Below are positions 8,618 through 17,600 of a DNA stretch of 64,000 bases, in pieces (the first letter of the stretch is position 1; each line of letters opens with the position of its first letter). The notes under the pieces are model-generated. The model was given only the letters and a program-made list of their open reading frames with translations, did not search any database and was not told the origin of the DNA. The DNA comes from Pseudoponticoccus marisrubri (lineage in GTDB: Bacteria > Pseudomonadota > Alphaproteobacteria > Rhodobacterales > Rhodobacteraceae), in contig NZ_LPXO01000005.1 in NCBI RefSeq assembly GCF_001482405.1, positions 237,263 through 301,262 on the forward strand, read 5' to 3'. The position numbers were made by a program, and so were the translations under genes.

Positions 8618-9127
8618 TCATTCCGGCTCGTCGGTATCCAGTGCATGCGCACAGACCAGCGCGTGCAGCGGATTGACGCTGATCTCGGTGTAATCACCGC
8701 TCTCGATCGAGGCGAAGGGCTGCGTGCCCAGCACCGGCGCGCTACCCGGCGCGTACCATGTCAGATCGGCCTCCAGCGCCGGCTTGTCACCGGGACGGAA
8801 CAGCTCCCACCCGCAACAGGGTGCCGCCGGCATGGTGTAATATTCCGCCAGCAGCCGCTCACCCGGCCCGTCGTCCCGATCCTTCAACTGCCCGTCCAGC
8901 ACGATCGAGCCAAAGCGCCCCCGGCACTCGGACGGGACCGGACCGGGCTGGTCCGGCCGCACCCCCTCGGGGCAGAGCAGAAAGGCATACGTCCCAACCC
9001 GTCGCACGTCGAACCGCGCCCCGCCCCAAGGATCGACAAAGCTCAGCGCATCAAGGCGGCACTCCCGCAGATCCGCCGCCTGTCCGCAAACCGGCAGCAG
9101 CAGAAGGCAGAGGATCAGGGCACGCAT
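8618..9127 (-). CDS. Secreted cysteine-containing protein, unknown function
   Basis: 169 residues starting MRALILCLLLLPVCGQA, a clear Sec signal peptide with cleavage expected after GQA. The mature part has several cysteines (ECRLDA, LLCPEG, SECRGR, APCCGWE, ALVCAH), consistent with disulphides in the periplasm or outside the cell. ATG 9127 is chosen over GTG 9130 because it has GGAGAG upstream. It starts 34 nt downstream of fdsA on the same strand and might be read through from that operon, but nothing in it resembles the small formate dehydrogenase subunit FdsD. I do not recognise a family. Confidence 0.7.
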   Translation of the reverse strand: MRALILCLLLLPVCGQAADLRECRLDALSFVDPWGGARFDVRRVGTYAFLLCPEGVRPDQPGPVPSECRGRFGSIVLDGQLKDRDDGPGERLLAEYYTMPAAPCCGWELFRPGDKPALEADLTWYAPGSAPVLGTQPFASIESGDYTEISVNPLHALVCAHALDTDEPE

Positions 9128-9160
9128 CACACTCTCCGGATCGGCACGAAACGGGTCACC

Positions 9161-11917
9161 TCAGGCGGCGCTGACGCGCACCGCGGCGAACTTGAACTCG
9201 GGGATCTTGCCATAGGGGTCCAGCGCGGGATTGGTCAGGATGTTGGCCGCCGCCTCGACATAGGCAAAGGGCAGGAAGACCATGTCCGGCGCCACCGCCC
9301 GGTCGGACCGCGCCATCAGCGTGATCCGCCCGCGCCGCGTCTCGAGCACCACGTCGCCGCCGGGGGCCACGCCCAGCTTGCGCAGGGTCGCCGGATGCAG
9401 CGAGCAGTTGGCCTGCGGCTCCACCGCGTCCAGCACGCGCGAGCGCCGGGTCATCGAGCCGGTATGCCAATGCTCCAGCTGCCGCCCGGTGGTCAGGACA
9501 AAGGGATACTCCGCATCGGGCTGCTCGTCCGGCGGGATGACGCTGGCCGGGGTGAAACGCGCCCGGCCGCCCGCGCGCGGGAAGCCCTCGGCAAAGACGA
9601 TGGGCTGCCCCGGATCCTCGGGCGAGAGCGAGGGATAGGTTACGGCACCTTCCTGCTCCAGCCGGTCCCAGGTGATGTTGTCGAGCGATTTCATCCCCTG
9701 CTTCATCTCGGCAAAGACGTCGCGCGGATGGGCGTAGTGCCAGCCCAGCCCCAGCCGGTTGGCCAGGTCCACGGTGATCGCCCAATCCTCGCGCGCATCG
9801 CCCGGCGGGGCCACGGCCCGGCGGCCCAGCTGCACCTGCCGGTTGGTGTTGGTGACGGTGCCGGTCTTCTCGTAGAAGGCCGCGGCGGGCAGGATGACAT
9901 CGGCGTAATTGGCCGTCTCGGTCAAAAAGATGTCCTGCACGACAAGATGGTCGAGCCCGGCCAGCGCGGCACGGGCATGTTCCACATCGGGGTCCGACAT
10001 GGCCGGGTTCTCGCCCAGAATGTACATGCCGCGGATCGCGCCCGCATGCACCGCGTCGAGGATCTCGGTCACGGTCAGCCCTTTCTCGGGCGATACCGCG
10101 TCATCGCCCCAGATCCCGGCAAAGGCGCTGCGCACGCCATCATCGGTCACGCTCTGGTAATCGGGCAGGAACATCGGGATCAGCCCCGCATCCGAGGCGC
10201 CCTGCACGTTGTTCTGCCCCCGCAACGGGTGCAACCCGGCGCCCGGCTTGCCGACATTGCCGGTCATCAGCGCCAGCGAGATCAGGCAGCGCGAATTGTC
10301 CGTGCCGTGGATGTGTTGGCTGATGCCCATGCCCCAGAAGATCATGCCAGCCTGCGCGCCGGCAAAGACCCGTGCCACCTCGCGCACCGTGGCCGCGTCG
10401 ATGCCGGTCAGGTCGGCCACCGCCTCGGGGGCGAAGCCGGCCAGGTGCTGCTTCTCATGCTCCCAATTCTCGGTGAAGCGGTCGATATAGGCCTGATCGT
10501 ACAGCCCTTCCTCGACGATCACCGACATGATCGAATTGAGCAACGGCACATCGGCGCCGGGCCGAAACTGCAGCATGTGGCTGGCATAGCGCCTCAGCCC
10601 GACGCCGCGGGGGTCCATTACAATCAGCTTGCCGCCGCGCCTGGTGAACTGCTTGAAGAAGGTTGCGGCCACGGGGTGGTTCTCGACCGGGTTTGCGCCG
10701 ATCACGATGGCCACGTCGGCATTCTCGATCTCGTTGAAGGTCGCGGTCACCGCGCCCGAGCCCACATTCTCCATCAGCGCCGCGACCGAGGAGGCGTGGC
10801 AGAGCCGCGTGCAATGGTCCACGTTGTTGTGGCCGAACCCCTGCCGGATCAGCTTCTGGAACAGGTAGGCCTCTTCGTTGGAGCATTTGGCGCTGCCGAA
10901 CCCGGCCACGCTCTGCCCGCCATGGGCGTCACGCAGACGCGCCAGACCCTGCGCCGCGGCGTCCAGCGCCTCCTCCCAGGTCGCCTCACGGAAATGGGTG
11001 GAGGGGTCGGACGGGTCCACGTTCAACCCCTTGGGCGCATCCGCGCGACGGATCAGCGGCGTGGTCAGACGGTGGGGGTGGTGGATGTAGTCGTACCCGA
11101 AGCGCCCCTTGACGCAGAGCCGCCCCTCGTTCGCGGGGCCGTTGATGCCCTCGACCTTCTTGACGGCGCCGTCCTTGACCTTGAGCGAGACCTGGCAGCC
11201 CACGCCGCAGAACGGGCAGACGCTGGCGATCTCGGCGTCGAAATCGCGGCTGTCACCGCGCTGGTCGGCATCGACCACGCTGGCCTCCATCAGCGCGCCG
11301 GTGGGGCAGGCCTGCACGCATTCGCCGCAGGCCACGCAGGTCGAATCCCCCATCGGGTCGGCCATGTCGAAGACCGGAAAGGCGTCATGTCCGCGACCGG
11401 CCATGCCGATCACGTCATTGACCTGTACCTCGCGGCAGGCGCGGACGCACAGGTTGCACTGGATGCAGGCATCGAGATTGACCCGCATCGCCACGTGGCT
11501 GTCATCGAGCAGCGGGATCCGCTCGGCATCCATGGTGGGAAAGCGGCTTTCGGCGATGCCGGTCGCCTCGGCCATGTCCCAGAAATGCGCCCCGGCATCA
11601 TGGGCCACCTCGCGTTCGGGCATGTCGGCCAGCAGCAGTTCCATGACCAGCTTGCGGCTCGTCTCGGCCCGCGCGCTGTCGGTGCGCACCTGCATCCCCT
11701 CGCTGGGCGCACGGCAGCAGGAGGCGGCGAGCACGCGCTCGCCTTCGATCTCGACCATGCAGGCGCGGCAATTGCCGTCGGACCGATAGCCCTGCTGATC
11801 CTTGTGGCACAGATGCGGGATCACCGTGCCGGCGCGCTTGGCCACCTGCCAGATCGTCTCGCCCGGGGCGGCCGTGACGGTCTGCCCGTCGAGGGTGAAG
11901 GAAATCTTGTCGGTCAT
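9161..11917 (-). CDS. fdsA: NAD-dependent formate dehydrogenase, molybdenum subunit
   Basis: 918 residues. N-terminal 2Fe-2S domain (Cys37, 50, 53 and 67 region), two 4Fe-4S modules (CIQCNLCVRAC and CVACGECVQACP), then the bis-MGD domain opening with CPFCGVGC. The active-site Cys lies in TRLCHASS, aligning with the Sec/Cys-His pair of formate dehydrogenases. It oxidises formate to CO2 in the cytoplasm and passes electrons through the FeS chain to the flavin subunit and NAD+. The C-terminal molybdopterin-dinucleotide domain (FVLTTGRQLEHWHTGSMTRR) is intact. It is 4 nt downstream of a VOC gene, which itself overlaps the fused fdsGB gene. Confidence 0.95.
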   Translation of the reverse strand: MTDKISFTLDGQTVTAAPGETIWQVAKRAGTVIPHLCHKDQQGYRSDGNCRACMVEIEGERVLAASCCRAPSEGMQVRTDSARAETSRKLVMELLLADMPEREVAHDAGAHFWDMAEATGIAESRFPTMDAERIPLLDDSHVAMRVNLDACIQCNLCVRACREVQVNDVIGMAGRGHDAFPVFDMADPMGDSTCVACGECVQACPTGALMEASVVDADQRGDSRDFDAEIASVCPFCGVGCQVSLKVKDGAVKKVEGINGPANEGRLCVKGRFGYDYIHHPHRLTTPLIRRADAPKGLNVDPSDPSTHFREATWEEALDAAAQGLARLRDAHGGQSVAGFGSAKCSNEEAYLFQKLIRQGFGHNNVDHCTRLCHASSVAALMENVGSGAVTATFNEIENADVAIVIGANPVENHPVAATFFKQFTRRGGKLIVMDPRGVGLRRYASHMLQFRPGADVPLLNSIMSVIVEEGLYDQAYIDRFTENWEHEKQHLAGFAPEAVADLTGIDAATVREVARVFAGAQAGMIFWGMGISQHIHGTDNSRCLISLALMTGNVGKPGAGLHPLRGQNNVQGASDAGLIPMFLPDYQSVTDDGVRSAFAGIWGDDAVSPEKGLTVTEILDAVHAGAIRGMYILGENPAMSDPDVEHARAALAGLDHLVVQDIFLTETANYADVILPAAAFYEKTGTVTNTNRQVQLGRRAVAPPGDAREDWAITVDLANRLGLGWHYAHPRDVFAEMKQGMKSLDNITWDRLEQEGAVTYPSLSPEDPGQPIVFAEGFPRAGGRARFTPASVIPPDEQPDAEYPFVLTTGRQLEHWHTGSMTRRSRVLDAVEPQANCSLHPATLRKLGVAPGGDVVLETRRGRITLMARSDRAVAPDMVFLPFAYVEAAANILTNPALDPYGKIPEFKFAAVRVSAA

Positions 11918-11921
11918 CGGC

Positions 11922-12293
11922 TCACCTGTGCTGGTCGATGAGGATCGGGTTGCCGTGGGGATCGGTGAGGGTCAGGCTGCCAGGGCCTTCGCCATCCTCG
12001 TCCACCTCGGTCACGAATGTCAGGCCGCGGGCGCGCAGCGCCTGTTGCAGCTCGCGGATGTCGGTGAACGCGTTCGTCTCCTGCCCCGACTGGTCCCAGC
12101 CCGGGTTGAAGGTCAGGATGTTGCGCTCGAACATGCCCTGGAACAGGTCGATGACGTGGTCGCCGTTCTTCAGGATCAGATAGCCCTGCGCTAGGTCGCC
12201 CCCCATGCTGTCAAAGCCGAGCTTTTCGTAGAAGGCGCGCGAGGCCTCGAGATCCTTCACCGCAAGGCTGACCGAGAAGGCGCCCAGGTCCAT
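11922..12293 (-). CDS. VOC-superfamily (glyoxalase-fold) protein
   Basis: 123 residues starting [19 protein letters not shown], one complete beta-alpha-beta-beta-beta pair typical of the vicinal-oxygen-chelate fold; [17 protein letters not shown] and [16 protein letters not shown] are characteristic of this family. The ATG shares one base with the TGA of fdsGB (TGATG), and the stop is 4 nt before fdsA, so it is co-translated inside the formate dehydrogenase operon. Substrate is unknown; small VOC proteins include resistance proteins and isomerases. Its position between two subunits of one enzyme is unusual. Confidence 0.85.
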   Translation of the reverse strand: MDLGAFSVSLAVKDLEASRAFYEKLGFDSMGGDLAQGYLILKNGDHVIDLFQGMFERNILTFNPGWDQSGQETNAFTDIRELQQALRARGLTFVTEVDEDGEGPGSLTLTDPHGNPILIDQHR

Positions 12294-13987
12294 CACGACA
12301 CCTCGTCGGGGAAATGCTTCATGACAAGGCGGATCGGGTTCGGTGCGGCCTGTCCCAGCCCGCAGATCGAGGCATCGGTCATCACCGTGCAGAGATCCTG
12401 GAGCAGAGGACCGTCCCAGCGATCGGCCTGCATCAGCTTGACCGCCTTCTCGCAGCCGACCCGGCAGGGGGTGCACTGGCCGCAGCTTTCATCCTCGAAA
12501 AAGCGCAGCATGTTCAGTGCGGCGTCGCGGGCGCTGTCGTGATCCGACAGCACGACCACGGCGGCCGAGCCGATGAAGGTGCCATGCGGCTGCAACGTGT
12601 CGAAATCGAGCGGCACGTCATCCATCGTGGCCGGCAGCAGCCCCGAGGACGGGCCGCCCGGCTGGTAGGCCTTGAAGACGTGCCCCTCGGCCATGCCGCC
12701 CGCGGCCGCGATCAGCTCGGCGATGGTGGTGCCGGCGGGCAGGACATAGACCCCCGGGTTCGCCACGCGCCCCGAGACCGAGTAGCTGCGCAGCCCCTTG
12801 CGGCCGTTATGCTCGACCGTGGACTTGACGCCATGCCCCTCGCGGCAGATCCGCGCGATCCAGTGCAGCGTCTCGATATTGTGCACCAGCGTCGGCCGGC
12901 CGAAGACGCCGTTCTGCGCCACGTAGGGCGGGCGCAGCCGGGGCAGGCCGCGCTTGCCCTCGATCGACTCGATCATGGCGCTTTCCTCGCCGCAGATATA
13001 GGCGCCCGCACCGCGGCGCAGGTCGATGAAGCCCGGGGCGGCGATCCCGGCGGCCTCGAGCGCGGCGATCTCGCGGCGCAGGATCTCGAGCACGGCCGGG
13101 TATTCGTCGCGCATGTAGAGAAAGACCTTCTCCGCCTCGACCGCCCAGGCGGCGATCAGCATGCCTTCCAGCATCAGGTGCGGCGTGCGCTCAAGGTGGT
13201 AGCGGTCCTTGAAGGTGCCGGGCTCTCCCTCGTCACCGTTCACGGCCAGGTAGCGGGGGCCCGGCTCGGCCCGCACGAAGCCCCATTTCTTGCCCGAGGG
13301 GAACCCGGCGCCACCCATGCCGCGCAGCCCCGCATCCAGCAGGTCCTGCTGGACGACCTCCCAGTCGCCGTTCTCGCGCAGCTGTTGCAGCCGGTCATAG
13401 CCACCGCCCGCGCCATAGGCGTCCAGCCCCTCGTAATCGGGGATCTGCGGGTGGAAATCGCCGGTCGCGATGACGCTGTTGATCCGCTCGGGCGTGGCGA
13501 AATCCACGTGGCGATGGCCGATCTCGGCCACGGGCGCGGTGTCGCAGCGGCCCATGCAGGGCGCACGCAGCACCCGGACCCGTGCCGGATCCTGCCCCGC
13601 CTCCAGCGCGGCCAGCAGCGCTTCCGACCCCGCAAGCTCGCAGGAGAGCGAGTCGCAGACGCGGATCGTCAGGTCGGGGGGCGGGGTCTCGTCCTCGCGC
13701 ACGGGATCGAAATGGGCATAGAAGGTGGCGACCTCCCAGACCTCGGCCATGGACAGGCGCATCTCTTCGGCCAGCGCCCGCAGATGCGGCGCCGAGAGAT
13801 GCCCATAGGCGTCCTGGATCAGGTGCAGGTGCTCGATCAGCAGGTCGCGGCGCCGCGGCCGGTCGCCCAGCAGCACGCGGACCTCCTCCCAGGCGGTGTC
13901 GTCGAGCTGCCGTCCCTTGGGCGTCGCGCGCCCCTTGCCACCGCCGCGCCCCGCGCGCCAGATGCCCTTCTGCTGATCCAGTGCCAT
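12293..13987 (-). CDS. Formate dehydrogenase fused gamma-beta subunit (FdsG-FdsB)
   Basis: 564 residues. Residues ~1-160 are a NuoE/FdsG-type thioredoxin-like 2Fe-2S domain ([10 protein letters not shown] and CMGRCD cysteines). The rest is the NuoF/FdsB domain with [13 protein letters not shown] (NAD/FMN), [27 protein letters not shown] and the 4Fe-4S motif [11 protein letters not shown]. It transfers electrons from FdsA to NAD+. In classical fds operons G and B are separate genes. ATG 13987 is preferred over the in-frame TTG at 14005. The 148-nt gap to the divergent tusA-like gene holds the promoter. Confidence 0.9.
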   Translation of the reverse strand: MALDQQKGIWRAGRGGGKGRATPKGRQLDDTAWEEVRVLLGDRPRRRDLLIEHLHLIQDAYGHLSAPHLRALAEEMRLSMAEVWEVATFYAHFDPVREDETPPPDLTIRVCDSLSCELAGSEALLAALEAGQDPARVRVLRAPCMGRCDTAPVAEIGHRHVDFATPERINSVIATGDFHPQIPDYEGLDAYGAGGGYDRLQQLRENGDWEVVQQDLLDAGLRGMGGAGFPSGKKWGFVRAEPGPRYLAVNGDEGEPGTFKDRYHLERTPHLMLEGMLIAAWAVEAEKVFLYMRDEYPAVLEILRREIAALEAAGIAAPGFIDLRRGAGAYICGEESAMIESIEGKRGLPRLRPPYVAQNGVFGRPTLVHNIETLHWIARICREGHGVKSTVEHNGRKGLRSYSVSGRVANPGVYVLPAGTTIAELIAAAGGMAEGHVFKAYQPGGPSSGLLPATMDDVPLDFDTLQPHGTFIGSAAVVVLSDHDSARDAALNMLRFFEDESCGQCTPCRVGCEKAVKLMQADRWDGPLLQDLCTVMTDASICGLGQAAPNPIRLVMKHFPDEVS

Positions 13988-14070
13988 ATCTGCCGCCCGT
14001 GCCAAGACCTGTCCCTGCGCCGTTCTGCGAACCCTCGACCCCTGTGGTCAATATCGATCTTCCGTCATTT

Positions 14071-14087
14071 GATAGAGCCTGTCTATC
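14071..14087. promoter_or_regulatory. Palindrome with LysR-type spacing in the fds promoter region
   Basis: GATAG-N7-CTATC, containing ATAG-N7-CTAT, fits the T-N11-A rule of LysR-family operators and sits 84 nt upstream of the fdsGB start and 49 nt upstream of the tusA-like start. Fds operons elsewhere are controlled by a LysR protein (FdsR), but no such gene adjoins this operon, so the regulator would be encoded elsewhere. Confidence 0.35.
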
Positions 14088-14135
14088 GAACGCGCGACTC
14101 TGGACAGGGTCGGGGCGCCGCCCTACACCCCTGTC

Positions 14136-14390
14136 ATGGACTGGGACAATGATCTGGATGCGCGCGGGCTGCTCTGCCCGCTGCCCGTGCTGAAGGCACG
14201 CAAACGCCTGCAGGCCATGGCGCCCGGGCAGGTGCTGCGCGTGCAGGCCACCGATCCCGCCGCCGTGGTCGACGTGCCGCATTTCTGCACCGAGGCCGGG
14301 CACGATCTGGTCGGCACCGCCGAGGAGGACGCGGCGCAACTTTACTTCATCCGCAAGGGCGGCGCTCAGCCCATGCCGAAGCCGGAATAG
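14136..14390 (+). CDS. TusA-family sulfur-carrier protein
   Basis: 84 residues with the hallmark CPLPVLKA motif; Cys14 would carry the persulfide. TusA-type proteins relay sulfur from cysteine desulfurases, including to molybdenum cofactor synthesis and to FdhD, which sulfurates the formate dehydrogenase cofactor. Here it lies divergent to the formate dehydrogenase operon and converges with the moeA-mobB-mobA-fdhD operon, overlapping the moeA-fusion stop by 25 nt, so a dedicated role in formate dehydrogenase maturation is a reasonable inference. No strong ribosome binding site is visible. Confidence 0.85.
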   Translation: MDWDNDLDARGLLCPLPVLKARKRLQAMAPGQVLRVQATDPAAVVDVPHFCTEAGHDLVGTAEEDAAQLYFIRKGGAQPMPKPE

Positions 14391-16486
14391 GGCAGGAAAC
14401 GCACCGGCGTGCCCGGGGTGACCTGTAGCGCCGTGTCCGGCAATTCGACCAGCCCGGTGGCCCAGGACAGCCCGCTGATCCGGCCCGATCCTTCCGAGGC
14501 AAAGACCTCGGCCGCGCCCTCGGCGGTCAGCCGCGCGCGCAGGTATTCGCGCCGCCCCGGCTTCTTGGACTTGGAGAAGGCGGCCGGCACGGTGAAGCCC
14601 TGCGGCTGCACCCAACCCGCGCCCGACATCAGCGACAGGGCCGGGCGGGCAAAGATCAGCGCGCAGACCAGTGCGGCGACCGGGTTGCCCGGCAGGCCGA
14701 AGACCGGCACCCCGTCCCACAGCGCCAGCGCCAACGGCCGCCCCGGCTTCAGCGCGATCCGCCAGGCCGACAGCGTGCCGCGCGCGCCCAGCAGGGCCGA
14801 GACATGGTCCTCGTCCCCGGCCGAGGCGCCGCCCGAGGTCAGGATCACGTCCGCCTCGGCCGCGCCCCGGTCCAGCGCCGCGCCGATGGCGCGGGGGTCG
14901 TCGCCCACATGGCCCAGATCCACCGGCACATGCCCCCAGCCCTGCGCCAGCGCCAGCAGCATCGGGCGATTGGCGTCCCAGATCTGGTGCGGCTGCGCGG
15001 GCCGGTCGGGGGCGGGCACGATCTCGTCACCGGTCGACAGCACGGCCACTCGCAGGGGGTGGAAGACCCGCGCCTCGGCCACGCCAAGCGCCGAGAGCAG
15101 CGCAAGATCGGGCGGGCGCAGCACGTGGCCCGCCTGCAGGATGGTGGCACCGGCCTCCATGTCTTCGCCCGCCTTGCGCGCATTGGCGAAGGGTTTGACC
15201 GGCCCGTCAAAGGCCACCACGCGCCCGTCGCTGGCCGTGTCCTCCTCCAGCACCACGGTATCGACGCCCTCGGGCAGGACGGCGCCGGTCAGGATGCGGA
15301 TCGCGTGGCCCGGGGGCACCGGGGCATCATGCGGCTGGCCGGCGGCGGCGCGCCCGTCGACCAGCGGCAGGCGCATCACCCCCGGCCCGGTCGCGGCATG
15401 GGCAAAACCGTAGCCATCCACGGCAGAGTTGGGGCGGGGTGGGTTGGCGCGGCGGGCGACCGGCGCTTCGGCCAAAACCCGACCTGCGGCCTGCGCGACT
15501 GACAGGGTCGCGACTCCCGTGACCGGCCGCAGCGTCTCGCGCAGCCGCGCCAGGGCCGTGTCCACCGGCACCCAGTCGACGCCCTGCGGCATGGCAAAGC
15601 AATCGTCGCGCAGCCGGGGCGGGGTCAGCGCCGGCCCGCGCGCCGCGGCCTCCAGCGCAGCCTCGTGGCCCAGCCCGAGGATCCAGCCCTCGACCGGGTC
15701 GCCCTCGCGCGTCATGGCCTCCAGCTGCGGGCCGGGCAGGGCGGCCAGCGCCCCGGCCAGCACGCGCACCTGCGCACGATCCTTGATCTCGTCGGGCTCG
15801 GCCAGCGCGGCCACGGTCTTCGCGATCAGCGAGGGGAAGAGCTCGACCAGCGTGATCGGCGTGTCCGCCTGCTCGAAGGGGCGCACCGACAGGTCCGCGC
15901 CGAACCGCGCGCGCAGCGCCTGCAAGCGGGGCAGGCCCAGCAGCGCCTGCGAGCCGACCGAGCCGGTGGTGTAGAGCTTCCAGCAGGGCTGTGCGCCCGG
16001 GGCCAACGTGTCGCAGCGCCGCCGCTCGGGGAAGCGGTCGAGATCGCGCAGCGTGCCGCGCGCGGGCAGGTCGGGCAGATCCAGCGCGTCGGGGCGGCCC
16101 CAGAACGGGCCGATCCCCGGGAACAGCCGGTTGAGATCCTGCGCCACCTCGAAGCGGTTGTTGGCATTGTCCGGCCCGTCAGTAATGCGCGCCGCGAGGT
16201 CGGCCCAGAGCGCCAGCGGATCGTCCGAGCCCGTCACCGCACGGCCGAACCCGGCCGGGTAGGCAAAGGGGAAATCGAACCCCGCCAGCACGCGGCGCCC
16301 GGCCATGCGCTCGGCCTCGAACAGGCTGGCCAGCGCTTGCATGGCGGCGTGACGGGTGCGGTGATAGGCGGTCTCGACCGTGCCGCCCCGGGCGATGCCG
16401 ATCCAGATGGAATCCTTGCTGGGTTTCGCGGGCGAGGGCGCACCGCGCGCCGACCAGTCCACCACGACGATCGTGTCAAAACTCAC
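14366..16486 (-). CDS. moeA: MoeA molybdotransferase with an extra N-terminal domain
   Basis: 706 residues, far longer than the usual ~400 of MoeA. Residues ~300-706 are MoeA: PRPNSAVDGYGFA, RILTGAVLPEGVDTVV, LSTGDEI, ILTSGGASAGDEDHV and GLPGNPVAALV. This part inserts molybdate into adenylated molybdopterin. Residues 1-~300 begin MSFDTIVVVDWSARGAPSP and contain GFDFPFAYPAG and VELFPSLIA; this looks like an RNase H-fold, DUF429-like domain, whose role I cannot state. The GTG start overlaps the mobB stop as GTGA. The fused N-domain continues into MoeA without a stop or frameshift, so the fusion is real in this sequence. Confidence 0.85.
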   Translation of the reverse strand: MSFDTIVVVDWSARGAPSPAKPSKDSIWIGIARGGTVETAYHRTRHAAMQALASLFEAERMAGRRVLAGFDFPFAYPAGFGRAVTGSDDPLALWADLAARITDGPDNANNRFEVAQDLNRLFPGIGPFWGRPDALDLPDLPARGTLRDLDRFPERRRCDTLAPGAQPCWKLYTTGSVGSQALLGLPRLQALRARFGADLSVRPFEQADTPITLVELFPSLIAKTVAALAEPDEIKDRAQVRVLAGALAALPGPQLEAMTREGDPVEGWILGLGHEAALEAAARGPALTPPRLRDDCFAMPQGVDWVPVDTALARLRETLRPVTGVATLSVAQAAGRVLAEAPVARRANPPRPNSAVDGYGFAHAATGPGVMRLPLVDGRAAAGQPHDAPVPPGHAIRILTGAVLPEGVDTVVLEEDTASDGRVVAFDGPVKPFANARKAGEDMEAGATILQAGHVLRPPDLALLSALGVAEARVFHPLRVAVLSTGDEIVPAPDRPAQPHQIWDANRPMLLALAQGWGHVPVDLGHVGDDPRAIGAALDRGAAEADVILTSGGASAGDEDHVSALLGARGTLSAWRIALKPGRPLALALWDGVPVFGLPGNPVAALVCALIFARPALSLMSGAGWVQPQGFTVPAAFSKSKKPGRREYLRARLTAEGAAEVFASEGSGRISGLSWATGLVELPDTALQVTPGTPVRFLPYSGFGMG

Positions 16487-16974
16487 GGGTGCACCTCGGA
16501 CAGGATGAAATCGGCGATACCGGCGATGTCGTCGAGGTCGAAGCGGGGCAGGGCGGTCTCGACCGGCGCATCCGAGGCCACAGCGCGGATGGTCGGGTTG
16601 TCCGGCGCCAGCAGTCCCCTGCCGGTCGCGGCGCGATGCGCCTCGATCTTGGGATGGGCGGCGGATTTGTACCCCTCGACCAGCACCAGATCGACGGGCG
16701 AGAGCCGCGTCAGCAGGTCCTCCAGCGGCGGTTCGGGCGCACCGCGCAGCTCCTCCATCAGGGCCCAGCGATGCGGCGTGGCCAGCAGAACCTGCCGGGC
16801 GCCCGCCTGCCGATGACGGTGCGAGTCGCGCCCGGGCTGGTCGATATCGGTGGCGTGATGGGCGTGCTTGACCGTCGAGACCGTCAGCCCGCGGCCCGTG
16901 ATCTCGCCCACCAGCCGCTCGACCAGCGTGGTCTTGCCGGAGTTCTTCCAGCCGGTGACGCCATAGACCCTCAT
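16483..16974 (-). CDS. mobB: MobB, molybdopterin-guanine dinucleotide accessory GTPase
   Basis: 163 residues starting MRVYGVTGWKNSGKTTLVE with a Walker A motif (GWKNSGKTT) at residues 8-16; also STVKHAHH, DSHRHRQAGA and VEGYKSAAHPKIE, all typical of MobB. It binds GTP and assists MobA in attaching GMP to molybdopterin. ATG 16974 overlaps the mobA stop and the gene stop overlaps the moeA-fusion start, so the three are a tightly coupled unit. A longer upstream start is discarded because it lies in mobA and gives arginine-rich nonsense. Confidence 0.92.
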   Translation of the reverse strand: MRVYGVTGWKNSGKTTLVERLVGEITGRGLTVSTVKHAHHATDIDQPGRDSHRHRQAGARQVLLATPHRWALMEELRGAPEPPLEDLLTRLSPVDLVLVEGYKSAAHPKIEAHRAATGRGLLAPDNPTIRAVASDAPVETALPRFDLDDIAGIADFILSEVHP

Positions 16975-17600
16975 GCCAAGGCCTCGGCGCGGGCCAAATC
17001 CTCGGGCGTGTTGACGTTGAAGAAGGGATCGACCGGGCCCGAGGGGAACACGACCTCGCGCCCGCCATGCGCCTCGGTCCAGAGCACCACCTTGCGCAAG
17101 CCCTCGTGCAGCGCGGCGCGCAGATCCTCGCGCAGCGCCACGGGCCAAAGACCGAAGGTCGGGTGCCGGATCAGCCCCGAGCGCGCGCGCGACCGCGTCT
17201 CGGCCGCGCCCTCGGTCGCGGCCAGCACCAGCGGGTGGGCCTGCCCCTGCGCGGCCTCCTGCAGCCGTGCGACGAGGTCGTCGGGAAAGAAGGGCGTGTC
17301 GGCGGCCACGCTGACCACGGTCTCGGCGCCCTGATCCGCCGCCCAGTCCAGCCCGGCCAGTACGCCCGCCAGCGGGCCCGGGAAGCCCGGGATCGTGTCG
17401 GGCAGCACCGGCAGGTCATGGCCGGCAAAGCGCGCCGGATCGCCATTGGCGTTCAGCGCCATGTCGGCGACCTGCGGGGCCAGCCGCGCCGTCACCCGCG
17501 CCAGCAATGTCTGCCCGCCCAGCATCAGCAGCGCCTTGTCGCCGCCGCCCATGCGGGTCGCCTGCCCGCCGGCGAGGATCACCCCCAGCGGCGCGCTCAT
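16971..17600 (-). CDS. mobA: MobA, molybdenum cofactor guanylyltransferase
   Basis: 209 residues. The N-terminal nucleotide-binding motif LAGGQATRMGGGDKAL is complete, followed by VSVAADTPFFPDDLV (metal-binding Asp) and HPTFGLWPVAL and FFNVNTPEDL at the end, as in MobA. It transfers GMP from GTP to molybdopterin, giving the bis-MGD cofactor needed by the formate dehydrogenase encoded nearby. ATG 17600 overlaps the fdhD stop as ATGA. Confidence 0.93.
   Translation of the reverse strand: MSAPLGVILAGGQATRMGGGDKALLMLGGQTLLARVTARLAPQVADMALNANGDPARFAGHDLPVLPDTIPGFPGPLAGVLAGLDWAADQGAETVVSVAADTPFFPDDLVARLQEAAQGQAHPLVLAATEGAAETRSRARSGLIRHPTFGLWPVALREDLRAALHEGLRKVVLWTEAHGGREVVFPSGPVDPFFNVNTPEDLARAEALA

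Noticed and set aside
8645..11941. An 1098-codon plus-strand open frame.
   Set aside because: It is the antisense shadow of fdsA; no family features were seen.
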